A DNA stretch of 43,897 bases from Spirochaetales bacterium (lineage in GTDB: Bacteria; Spirochaetota; Spirochaetia; SZUA-6; DRHE01), in NCBI GenBank assembly GCA_030615505.1, contig JAUWZD010000031.1, positions 1 through 43,897 of the forward strand. The letters are read 5' to 3'. A program made the position numbers and the translations under genes. Below are positions 27,884 through 34,330 of this stretch, piece after piece. The notes under the pieces are model-generated. The model had not been told where the DNA came from. It made no database searches and saw nothing but the letters and a program-made list of their open reading frames with translations. Positions within the stretch are counted from its first letter, which is position 1. The number at the start of each line of letters is the position of its first letter.

Positions 27884-28285
27884 ATGGGTCTGATTAGTGT
27901 TTTAATTTTAATACTATTTGTTATGAGCGCTGTTATTCTTATTCTGGTTATACTCATTCAAGATGACCAGGGTGAGGGAATTGGCGGCATGTTTGGCGGC
28001 GGAAGCTCCACAGCATTTGGATCAAGATCGGGAAATGTATTAACCCGCTTTACCTCCATTGTCGGAGCGGTTTTTATTTTTGGAGCCATAGGATTAGCCT
28101 GGTTAAATAGAACACCAGAAGCTTCCGATGTGGTCAGGAAGGCCAGGATTGAGAGGTTGAAAGAGACAGAAGAGGAGGACTGGTGGGTAGAAAAGCTCGA
28201 TGAATCAGAAACCCCTGTGAAGGAGCCAATTGAGCCTGATGAATCTTTAAACCTTGAAAAAACAGAGGCCTCTCAAAACGATTAG
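27884..28285 (+). CDS. secG: preprotein translocase subunit SecG
   Basis: Accessory subunit of the SecYEG channel. Two membrane helices (about 2-25 and 55-74) flank the conserved cytoplasmic loop GIGGMFGGGSSTAFGSRSGNVLTR. The C-terminal 55 residues form a charged, mostly acidic tail (KETEEEDWWVEKLDE...) that makes this 133-residue protein longer than the usual 75-110. Linkage of secG to tpiA occurs in several phyla. It is the last gene of the operon; no good hairpin plus T-tract follows. Confidence 0.93.
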   Translation: MGLISVLILILFVMSAVILILVILIQDDQGEGIGGMFGGGSSTAFGSRSGNVLTRFTSIVGAVFIFGAIGLAWLNRTPEASDVVRKARIERLKETEEEDWWVEKLDESETPVKEPIEPDESLNLEKTEASQND

Positions 28286-28392
28286 ATTCTATATCCGCAC
28301 AACCGGCATCAAAAAAGGAATCACTCTTCCCCATGGTAAGCCATGCTGTACCCGATCTGTTTTAAGTGACATCCCGTAATCCTTAGGAAGTT

Positions 28393-28444
28393 ATAGTATC
28401 ATTGGTGTATATGAATAGCTTCTTAAATAACATTATGATACTAT
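28393..28444. repeat. 10-bp inverted repeat, 32-nt spacing
   Basis: ATAGTATCAT at 28393-28402 is matched exactly by its reverse complement at 28435-28444, directly followed by the palindrome ATCATATGAT. It lies 40-90 nt upstream of a strong promoter, where an operator or a recombination/insertion scar is plausible. A transcript hairpin with a 32-nt loop would be weak. Confidence 0.6.
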
Positions 28445-28481
28445 CATATGATTAATTACTTAATGAATTTATATTTTAAGT

Positions 28482-28510
28482 TTGACACTTATTATTAAAA
28501 CAAGTATTAT
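28482..28510 (+). promoter_or_regulatory. sigma70-type promoter upstream of the structured leader
   Basis: Perfect -35 TTGACA (28482-28487), 17-nt spacer, and -10 TATTAT (28505-28510, 5/6). Transcription would start near 28517 and read through about 145 nt of structured leader before the ATG at 28663. Confidence 0.8.
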
Positions 28511-28538
28511 TCTAACAGGAGGAATTAAACGATCTAAG

Positions 28539-28647
28539 ATGCTATACTTTTTCCAGCGGAGCTTACAGCCGCCCACAGGACTTCCTTCGGTCGCTGGACT
28601 TGATTAAATCTTGTGCTGAACGCGCAAGATTTAAAAGGTAATAGCAT
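28539..28647. repeat. structured ~109-nt element with inverted ends (MITE-like or RNA leader)
   Basis: The ends are ATGCTATAC (from 28539) and GTAATAGCAT (to 28647), inverted copies with one base insertion. Inside are a 6-bp stem CCAGCG/CGCTGG (28553-28558 with 28592-28597) and a 13-bp stem with one G-U pair and a five-base loop (28604-28616 with 28622-28634). There is also a 22-codon ORF starting at the first ATG (28539). The inner part is more GC-rich than its surroundings. It could be a small non-autonomous mobile element, a regulatory leader or an ncRNA; sequence alone does not decide. Confidence 0.5.
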
Positions 28648-28662
28648 ACAGCAGGAGTAATT

Positions 28663-29334
28663 ATGCCCGACTATTCTAAAAAGGTAGTGAAATTAATCGA
28701 CAAGCTTATTGAGAGGGGTGAGGAGATAAAAAAGACCTGTAAAAGGCTTTACTTTTCAGGAAATAAAAAAACTATCGCTCCGGAGATTTTTGAGGCCTGG
28801 AAAACAAATTGTTTAAGCCTGTTAAAATCCACGTTTGGCTCTTCAAGTTCACATTATGATGCTTTTATAAATTTAAAATTCTTCGACTACTATAATTCGA
28901 CACAGATTTATCTGGGAATACTTAAGGGCGCTAAAATAGATCTGGAAAATGGGTATTTTTTCTATAAAGATTTAATGCTCAGTGTAAACATTTATGATTC
29001 CCTAATTAAACGTGCCCAGGCTTACCTGGATAATGGCGATGGATTTAAGGCAAGGGTTATCCTCGAAACAACTCTCTTAGAAATACTAACCAAGATTTGT
29101 AATAATAAAAATATTAATTTCACTAGAAAAAATACAATCTCCGATCTTGCAAAAAAATTGTTTCGCTCTGAGGTTATTTCAGAAGATGTTGAGATAAAGC
29201 TTAAAGAGCAGCAAAAACTGTTGGATGAGTCTCCAGGTGAGCCGCTGGACAGCAAAATCTTCAAAGAAGTTGTGAATTGGGTTAAGACCTTTATGAACGA
29301 TTATCTGGGTTCACAGATCATGATTATTAACTGA
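28663..29334 (+). CDS. unknown protein with HEPN/DUF4145-like C-terminal half
   Basis: The 223-residue protein is AT-rich compared with its glycolytic neighbours. The N-terminal half is helical, with LSLLKSTFGSSSSHYDAF (a cue seen in proteins measuring nucleic acids or in abortive-infection-type proteins). The C-terminal half (about 120-215) fits the pattern in which a helix rich in small residues is followed by LETTLLEILTKICNNKNINF and NTISDLAKKLFRSEVIS. HEPN-like domains of this layout end in an RN-x-x-x-H element; here the matching place reads LDESPGEPLD, so no catalytic R-x4-H is seen. AGGAG lies 6 nt before the ATG. Accessory, possibly defence-related by family analogy; function unproven. 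Confidence 0.6.
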   Translation: MPDYSKKVVKLIDKLIERGEEIKKTCKRLYFSGNKKTIAPEIFEAWKTNCLSLLKSTFGSSSSHYDAFINLKFFDYYNSTQIYLGILKGAKIDLENGYFFYKDLMLSVNIYDSLIKRAQAYLDNGDGFKARVILETTLLEILTKICNNKNINFTRKNTISDLAKKLFRSEVISEDVEIKLKEQQKLLDESPGEPLDSKIFKEVVNWVKTFMNDYLGSQIMIIN

Positions 29335-30510
29335 TGTAAGCTCCGAGATATCTAAAGACATCAATTTAAGATTTTCCTGGATGAAAGCAATATAGAGGGT
29401 CTGATTAAAGAAGAGTGCTTTGAATTTATTGATCGGAGCAGAACTTTCGAATATGTATTTTTTTTTAAAACCATCATCCTCGGGAAATATTAAGGAGAGC
29501 CGGTAAGATTTCTCCATCTTACGATCAATTATAACTTCATTAAATAGGAAGTATATATTGTTTTCCCAATAAAAGAAAAAAACTGAATTAGTGCCTTGAG
29601 AGAGTGTAACCGGTATAGAGGTCAGCATATTCTGTGCTGTATTCTTCTCTAAAAAACTCAATGTTTTGCTTGTTGAATCGTATGCCAAAACTTTTAAATC
29701 ACCTTCATTCGTATATTCAGCATAATGAACCTCTCCAAAATTAAAAATGGGCTCAGCTATGAATGATTTATTTTGCCATCTGATCAGGTATAGACGGTGT
29801 GATGTGGCATCGAATAATGTAAATCCTGGAGTTCTATCATCAGGTAGAATGGACACATCCCCCCGGGGGGATACATTATTTAATATAATTTCCCGATGAA
29901 TGTCTGAGCCTGGAAAATCCAGAATTAATGATTTTCCCAGATTTGAAAACAGTGCTATTGAGCCATGATTTGTATTTATAGCTGCAATGAGCTTACCAGA
30001 AGAGGATACAATATCTATCCGCCACGTATCTTCTGAAAGGTCTTTATTTATCCATTTCAAGACCTTTTTTCCCTCTCCCTCGCTGTCATAATAAAAAATG
30101 TGCTGCTGCCCATTCAGAATTAGATAAAGATGCTGCCCGAATGAGAAATCAATTTCCGGTGTATAACTTATGCGATCCAGGTAAAATGTTTCCTTAGGGG
30201 CAATACCATTTTGTTCAACTGATAATATAGATAATTTCAGAGATAGGGATTCCATATCGGGATAAAGAACATACAGTTCCGATCCGCTTCCATTCAGACT
30301 GAACTGTCTGTCCACCGGAGTTTCGGAGAGATCAATTATCTGAGTATGCAATTGATTATTATTGTATCTTTCACCTGTACAGGCTAAAGAGAGAAGTGAA
30401 AAGAGAATAATGCCCGTGCTAGCTTTAATCATCAGCCCGCAGGATGCAACCATCCGCAGGATGCCCGCAGGGTGCAACCAAAACCATCCGCAGGATGAAA
30501 CCAAAACCAT
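29311..30510 (-). CDS. probable lipoprotein with beta-propeller-like repeats
   Basis: From Met27 on, the protein starts with a lipoprotein-type signal: MIKASTGIILFSLLSLAC, lipobox LSLAC of the relaxed spirochaete kind. The remaining about 350 residues are all-beta, with recurring strands (LYVLYPDMESLSLKLSIL, HLYLILNGQQHIFYYDS, GKLIAAINTNHGSIALFSN, HRLYLIRWQNKSF) suggesting a degenerate six- or seven-blade propeller facing the periplasm or surface. Two starts compete. ATG 30510 has GAGAGG 9 nt upstream and adds 26 residues encoded entirely by a palindromic repeat array. ATG 30432 gives a normal-length signal peptide but no good ribosome-binding site. The gene converges on the HEPN-like gene with a 24-nt overlap. 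Not recognised as a named family. Confidence 0.7.
   Translation of the reverse strand: MVLVSSCGWFWLHPAGILRMVASCGLMIKASTGIILFSLLSLACTGERYNNNQLHTQIIDLSETPVDRQFSLNGSGSELYVLYPDMESLSLKLSILSVEQNGIAPKETFYLDRISYTPEIDFSFGQHLYLILNGQQHIFYYDSEGEGKKVLKWINKDLSEDTWRIDIVSSSGKLIAAINTNHGSIALFSNLGKSLILDFPGSDIHREIILNNVSPRGDVSILPDDRTPGFTLFDATSHRLYLIRWQNKSFIAEPIFNFGEVHYAEYTNEGDLKVLAYDSTSKTLSFLEKNTAQNMLTSIPVTLSQGTNSVFFFYWENNIYFLFNEVIIDRKMEKSYRLSLIFPEDDGFKKKYIFESSAPINKFKALFFNQTLYIAFIQENLKLMSLDISELTSVNNHDL
30436..30497. repeat. array of CATCC-GCA-GGATG palindromes
   Basis: Two perfect copies of the 13-mer CATCCGCAGGATG (30451-30463 and 30485-30497) and two partial copies (30436-30446 CCCGCAGGATG, 30464-30474 CCCGCAGGGTG). 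They are separated by CAACCA / AACCAAAACC-type linkers. Each perfect unit can form a 5-bp stem with a 3-nt loop. The array fills the first 26 codons of the longer lipoprotein frame, and its total length is a multiple of three. Confidence 0.8.
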
Positions 30511-30525
30511 ATTTTAAAACCTCTC

Positions 30526-30554
30526 TTGACCTATGTGTAGGCCGTCCCTATACT
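30526..30554 (+). promoter_or_regulatory. sigma70 promoter for the flavodoxin-like gene
   Basis: -35 TTGACC (30526-30531, 5/6), 17-nt spacer, -10 TATACT (30549-30554, 5/6). It lies about 50 nt upstream of the ATG at 30605 in a divergent intergenic region. On the opposite strand a perfect TATAAT (30570-30565) could serve the lipoprotein gene, but its -35 match is poor. Confidence 0.75.
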
Positions 30555-30604
30555 AATTAATAGTATTATAGTTGTATAGTATTCTTTGCTGCACGAGGAG
30601 GCAA

Positions 30605-31018
30605 ATGAGAACGGTAGTTGTTTTTTTTACAGGACAAAGGCGTGATCGCATTCTGAATTTGGCAAAATCCCTGGCCAGAGGAATTGAGAAACAGGGGCAT
30701 CAGGTGGATATTATTGACGGAGATCACGATATTAATTCAAAGCTGACTATATACCAGTATATTGCTGTCGGAACGGAACCCCTGTCAAGCTTCGGGGGTA
30801 AAATATCAAGAAAGATCGGTGAATTCTTAAATTCGTCAGGCATGATTTCCGGTAAGAGATGCTTTGCCTTTGTTACCAAGAATACAATAGGCGCTTCAAA
30901 AGCTCTTTCACGTCTAATGAAGGGTATGGAAAAGGAAGGTATGTTTCTGAAGAATTCCGCTATACTTAATTCACCGGAGGAAGCAGAAGAAATAGGTAAA
31001 AACCTGCATATCAAGTAA
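30605..31018 (+). CDS. flavodoxin-fold-like small protein
   Basis: This 137-residue protein follows a flavodoxin-like alternation: strand MRTVVVFFTG, helix RILNLAKSLARGIEKQG, strand HQVDIIDGD, strand YIAVGTEP, then GKRCFAFVTKN and a C-terminal helix. The usual FMN phosphate loop (S/T-x-T-G-x-T) reads FFTGQRRDRI, so flavin binding is doubtful. GAGGAGG lies just before ATG 30605; the frame also opens at 30572 but without support. It is the only gene of its short unit, ending 8 nt from the convergent membrane-protein gene. Function unknown. Confidence 0.65.
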   Translation: MRTVVVFFTGQRRDRILNLAKSLARGIEKQGHQVDIIDGDHDINSKLTIYQYIAVGTEPLSSFGGKISRKIGEFLNSSGMISGKRCFAFVTKNTIGASKALSRLMKGMEKEGMFLKNSAILNSPEEAEEIGKNLHIK

Positions 31019-31030
31019 GAGCTTCTTACT
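31014..31030. terminator. weak bidirectional hairpin between convergent genes
   Basis: AGTAAGA, loop GCT, TCTTACT: a perfect 7-bp stem across the stop codon of the flavodoxin-like gene, directly after the 3' end of the minus-strand gene. It is AT-rich and lacks a long T-tract, so terminator strength is doubtful; position is the main argument. Confidence 0.3.
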
Positions 31031-31796
31031 CTTTCCAGGGGAAAATCATTCCTTTAAGGGTTCTTTTGCCGACTTTCTCTTTATCATCCAGGAGTAAGAC
31101 ATCCCAGGGAATATTCCGCCTATCATCCGGATGGTCTTCCAGATAATCGTATTTATAGAGCCTTAATTTAAGAGCAACATTATGCCATAAAAATATGGCT
31201 GAAATACCTGGTAATAGAAATGCAGTAAAAGCAGATATAAAAAATATGAAAAGACTGCTTATGAGCAAACCAATGGTGAATAAAGGATTATCCAGCACGA
31301 TAATAAACATTTTTTTTATTATCTTTTTAAAGCTCTTATCCAGGCGTGATTGAACCGGGAAGAAATACTGAATTGCAAGTATCCAGAGCACCATTAGCCA
31401 GAATAGCAAAGAGGAAGCAATAGGTCCGATGATTGATTTCATTCTACTGTATACCGGAAATGCAATGGAAAAAAGAAATACCATTGCCACATTCATAATG
31501 CCAAAAAGCATACTCGAAGGAAAAAATTCCTTAAAATAGTCCAGAAAATCTTTAAAACCCGGTCTGCTGTAATCTGCTATTTGGGATACCATTCCGCTGA
31601 CAGCACCGGAGTAAAGGAAGAACAGGACAAAGCCAATAAAGAGGGAAATGAAGAAAAGAACAGGTACAGACTTAAATATTACCGGGAAGTAGATGGTAAT
31701 ACCTGCAACGAGAATAAAACCTAGATTGAGTAGGGCAATTGATATAAGATTGTCCCACATATCAAAAAAAGTTTTTTTAATTAGAAATCCGAACAT
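31026..31796 (-). CDS. DUF624/YesL-like integral membrane protein
   Basis: This 256-residue protein has five to six membrane helices: about 17-38, 43-70, 97-120, 128-150 and 172-205. Cytoplasmic ends are basic. The start MFGFLIKKTFFDMWDNLISIALLNLGF and the pattern of a large first helix pair resemble DUF624/YesL proteins. The C-terminus has an ordered soluble motif: NIPWDVLLLDDKEKVGKRTLKGMIFPWKE, here given only as landmarks (IPWDVLLLDD and TLKGMIFPW). That tail looks conserved in spirochaete relatives from memory. It stands alone on the minus strand; function unknown, possibly a transporter accessory or envelope protein. Confidence 0.75.
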   Translation of the reverse strand: MFGFLIKKTFFDMWDNLISIALLNLGFILVAGITIYFPVIFKSVPVLFFISLFIGFVLFFLYSGAVSGMVSQIADYSRPGFKDFLDYFKEFFPSSMLFGIMNVAMVFLFSIAFPVYSRMKSIIGPIASSLLFWLMVLWILAIQYFFPVQSRLDKSFKKIIKKMFIIVLDNPLFTIGLLISSLFIFFISAFTAFLLPGISAIFLWHNVALKLRLYKYDYLEDHPDDRRNIPWDVLLLDDKEKVGKRTLKGMIFPWKE

Positions 31797-31926
31797 TGAA
31801 TTAGGATATCATATACTATGCCTCCAGTACAAGCTGTGTTGTGAATAAATCCTTATATACTTCATTTGTCTTAAGCGCTTCATAAACTTCCTGTAAACTT
31901 CACGCCTATCATCAGAGAAAAAAATC

Positions 31927-31955
31927 TTGACAATACTATCAACATAATGTATTAT
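31927..31955 (+). promoter_or_regulatory. sigma70 promoter of the J-domain/isomerase/nusB run
   Basis: Perfect -35 TTGACA (31927-31932), 17-nt spacer, -10 TATTAT (31950-31955, 5/6), about 33 nt before the TTG start at 31988. The rest of the 191-nt divergent gap (31797-31987) shows nothing else I can name. Confidence 0.8.
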
Positions 31956-31987
31956 TATCAAAAAAAGAATTCACTAGGTAGGTTTGT

Positions 31988-32797
31988 TTGGTTAACTATT
32001 ATAAGATGTTGGGTATCGATCCAGGGTGTACACCCAACGAGATAAAGCGATCTTTTAGAAAAAAAGCCAAGGAATTGCATCCTGATCTTAAAGCTTCCGA
32101 TACATGCGGTTCGGAAGAAGAGATGAGGAGTCTGTTAGCTGCCTATGAGATTCTGAGTAATCCGGAAAAAAGAAGCGATTACGACCGGACATTTGCCCTT
32201 TATTTCTCAAAGTTCAAATTTAATTACAGAGAATTCTTAAAAAACAGAAAATATGATTTTGTAAGTCAAGCAAAGCTCATTTTCCATGATCTATTAAACT
32301 CTGATTATGAAGAGGCTCTTGATCTTTATGAATATTTAAGCAGAACAAATGAATCCTTTAAACTGGAATGGTATCTGGATCATGAAGACTATATGGATTG
32401 TCTCTTCCTGCTCGCCGAAGCCTATGAAAAGAAGGGTGAATATATAAAGTCCTGTGGAATGTACAAAAAACTTTATATTTTTGAGATGAAGAGACCATAT
32501 TTTCACCATTTTATCGAGGAGGTCATTGAACGACTTCGAAATATTACCTGTTTTAAAATGGCCTCAAGCCTTCCGCCTGAAACCATAATTAAATATATTA
32601 AGGATCTCACTGACTTTAATTTTTCCAGGAAAGACAATGCTTTTTTTTGTAAAAAAATTGCTGAGATTTACTGCAACCAAGGACAAAAAGAGCTTGCCAA
32701 TCGGTACCTTAAAAGGGGATTGAAGCTGGATCAAAAGCTTCCAGGTGTAAAAAAATTAAAGGAAAAGATCGGTTATACTGAAATTCCTGTATATTAA
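31988..32797 (+). CDS. J-domain protein with helical TPR-like C-terminus
   Basis: Residues 1-68 form a complete J domain: NYYKMLGIDPGCTPNEIKRSF, the essential HPD in KELHPDLK, and AYEILSNPEKRSDYDR. It should stimulate a DnaK ATPase. There is no Gly/Phe region, no zinc centre and no DnaJ C-terminal fold; instead about 200 residues of helices with TPR-like spacing follow (EEALDLYEYLSRTNESF, FLLAEAYEKKGEYIKSCGMYKKL, and QGQKELANRYLKRGLKLDQK). That points to a specialised, client-targeting class C co-chaperone. The start is TTG 31988, chosen because MVNYYKMLG aligns with J-domain starts and an AGGTAGG lies just upstream. The next genes are for a periplasmic isomerase and NusB. Confidence 0.9.
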   Translation: MVNYYKMLGIDPGCTPNEIKRSFRKKAKELHPDLKASDTCGSEEEMRSLLAAYEILSNPEKRSDYDRTFALYFSKFKFNYREFLKNRKYDFVSQAKLIFHDLLNSDYEEALDLYEYLSRTNESFKLEWYLDHEDYMDCLFLLAEAYEKKGEYIKSCGMYKKLYIFEMKRPYFHHFIEEVIERLRNITCFKMASSLPPETIIKYIKDLTDFNFSRKDNAFFCKKIAEIYCNQGQKELANRYLKRGLKLDQKLPGVKKLKEKIGYTEIPVY

Positions 32798-32852
32798 TGC
32801 TATACTTGACAGTGCAATTTGTCTCTAAAAAAGAAAGAAGGAACACTTAGGA

Positions 32853-33908
32853 ATGAGAAATATATTTTTCAGCAGCTTGATCTTGCTGCTTGTAACAAAC
32901 CACATTTTTACAGATATAATTGATAAGACTGCAGCCACGGTGAAACTCGAAAAACTCGAAGTTATAACTGTAAAACAGCTCAGACAGAAAATTGAGGCAA
33001 TTGAAAATAGGACCAAAATCAAACTGAATCTTGAGGACCGTAATAAGCTCCTGGATCTATTGATCGGAGAGATTTTGATAAGCCAGGCCGCATCAATGGA
33101 AAAAATAACGGTTACAAAATCGGAGATCAATGCGCGTATAAAGCTGGCTAAAAAGACCGGAGGATTAAGCCTTAATCTGAACCGTGAGTTAACAGATACA
33201 GAGTTTAGATCCCTGATTCAACAATCAGGACTAACCTGGGATGAATACATCAAACAAATGGAAAAGGTGTCAATTCAACAGAAATACGTTATGCAGAAAA
33301 AGCAGCCCTTCTTTGACAGCATTGCTGAGCCCGCTGAGGATGAAATAGAGGATTTTTACCAGTCAAATAAAACAGCCTTTGTATCTCCTGATATGGTCAG
33401 ATTCAAACATATTTTTATTGACACTCGCAACCTTACAGAAAAAAAAGAAAAAGACCAGGCACAAAATCGGGCCGAAGAGATCTATAGGGAACTGCAAAAT
33501 GGAATTCCATTTGAGGACCTGGTTGTCAAATATTCAGATGATAAGAGTTCCAGGTATAAAGGAGGGGACTTCGGGTACTTAAGGCGGGATGATCAAGCCA
33601 GGAAACAACTGCTTGGTAAAGAGTTTTTTGAGGCTCCCTTTAAGATGAAGGAAGGTGAGATCAGCGGCGTTTTAAAATCGAATATAGGATTTCATATTAT
33701 CAAAATAGCTGAAATCGTCCCGTTTAAGCTTTTAAAATTAAATGACAAGATTCCCCCGCAGAGTAAAGTAACAGTAAGAGATGAGATAAGGGCCCAACTT
33801 ATGCAAAGAAAGCAGGCTGAATATTATCAACAGGCGCTCTTAGACTTGCTGGAAGAGCTGAAAAAGAAAGCAGAGATTAAAATTTTTGAAAATAATATTT
33901 CCTGGTAA
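32853..33908 (+). CDS. exported SurA/PpiC-type peptidyl-prolyl isomerase
   Basis: Periplasmic folding factor for outer-membrane proteins. The 351-residue protein has an N-terminal signal segment (residues 1-20), a SurA-N-like helical chaperone region (about 25-165), and a parvulin (rotamase) domain at about 170-290. Parvulin landmarks are RFKHIFIDT, FEDLVVKYSDDKSSRYKGGDFGYLRR, and FKMKEGEISGVLKSNIGFHIIKI. A C-terminal helix follows (RDEIRAQLMQRKQAEYYQQALLDLLEEL). One parvulin domain rather than two makes it SurA-like but shorter. AAGGA lies upstream of ATG 32853. It probably serves proteins such as LptD (inference). It is 2 nt from nusB. Confidence 0.9.
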   Translation: MRNIFFSSLILLLVTNHIFTDIIDKTAATVKLEKLEVITVKQLRQKIEAIENRTKIKLNLEDRNKLLDLLIGEILISQAASMEKITVTKSEINARIKLAKKTGGLSLNLNRELTDTEFRSLIQQSGLTWDEYIKQMEKVSIQQKYVMQKKQPFFDSIAEPAEDEIEDFYQSNKTAFVSPDMVRFKHIFIDTRNLTEKKEKDQAQNRAEEIYRELQNGIPFEDLVVKYSDDKSSRYKGGDFGYLRRDDQARKQLLGKEFFEAPFKMKEGEISGVLKSNIGFHIIKIAEIVPFKLLKLNDKIPPQSKVTVRDEIRAQLMQRKQAEYYQQALLDLLEELKKKAEIKIFENNISW

Positions 33909-33910
33909 GT

Positions 33911-34330
33911 ATGGGAGTAAGAAGAAGAGGAAGGATTTTAGCTTTTCAGGCTCTATACAGTTTTGATCTAGCCGGAGCCGGTATTGAAGATCTTTTAAGC
34001 TTTCCCTGGATTGAACAGGAGAGGCTTCATAGAGTAAAAAATGAGAGCCTCTCCTTTGCTCGTATTATCGTTCAGGGTACTATAGAAAAGCTATCCATAG
34101 TTGATGAAAATATTAAAAAGCAACTGGAACATTGGGATTTTACACGCCTTAATCGAGTGGACCTTTCCATTCTGCGTATCAGTGTCTATTGCTTACTTTT
34201 TCAAAAACAAATTCCACCTTCGGTAACTATTGATGAAGCCATTGATATAGCCAAGGAATTTGGAATTGATGATTCCTATAGATTTATAAATGGAGTACTG
34301 GACGGTATCCGTATAAAACAGAACCTTTGA
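33911..34330 (+). CDS. nusB: transcription antitermination factor NusB
   Basis: All-helical RNA-binding protein of rRNA antitermination complexes (binds boxA with NusE/S10). The 139-residue protein has the family landmarks RRRGRILAFQALYSFDLAG, ARIIVQGTIEKLSIVDENIKKQLEHW, LNRVDLSILRISVYCLLFQ and IPPSVTIDEAIDIAKEFGIDDSYRFINGVLDGI. Length is normal. It follows the isomerase gene by 2 nt and its stop overlaps the TTG start of the TPR gene. Confidence 0.95.
   Translation: MGVRRRGRILAFQALYSFDLAGAGIEDLLSFPWIEQERLHRVKNESLSFARIIVQGTIEKLSIVDENIKKQLEHWDFTRLNRVDLSILRISVYCLLFQKQIPPSVTIDEAIDIAKEFGIDDSYRFINGVLDGIRIKQNL

Larger units (their letters stand above)
28286..28662. other. 377-nt AT-rich intergenic region
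   Basis: This is the only gap above 300 nt. It holds a weak 5-bp hairpin (28332-28345, CATGG/CCATG) that could be a poor terminator for secG. It also holds a 10-bp inverted repeat (28393-28402 with 28435-28444), an adjoining perfect 10-bp palindrome ATCATATGAT (28443-28452), and a near-ideal promoter (28482-28510). An orphan AGGAGG (28517-28522) has no start codon at normal distance. The last part is a structured segment with terminal inverted repeats (28539-28647), ending just before the next gene's AGGAG. Confidence 0.8.

Noticed and set aside
31797..31926. Possible tRNA or ncRNA in the gap between the membrane protein and the J-domain gene
   Set aside because: No cloverleaf-like arrangement, no CCA end and no convincing stem; it is AT-rich spacer before the promoter at 31927.
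32806..32834. TTGACA at 32806-32811 as the -35 of a promoter for the isomerase gene
   Set aside because: At 16-18 nt downstream the sequence is a poly-A stretch with no acceptable -10 box, so I did not call a promoter.
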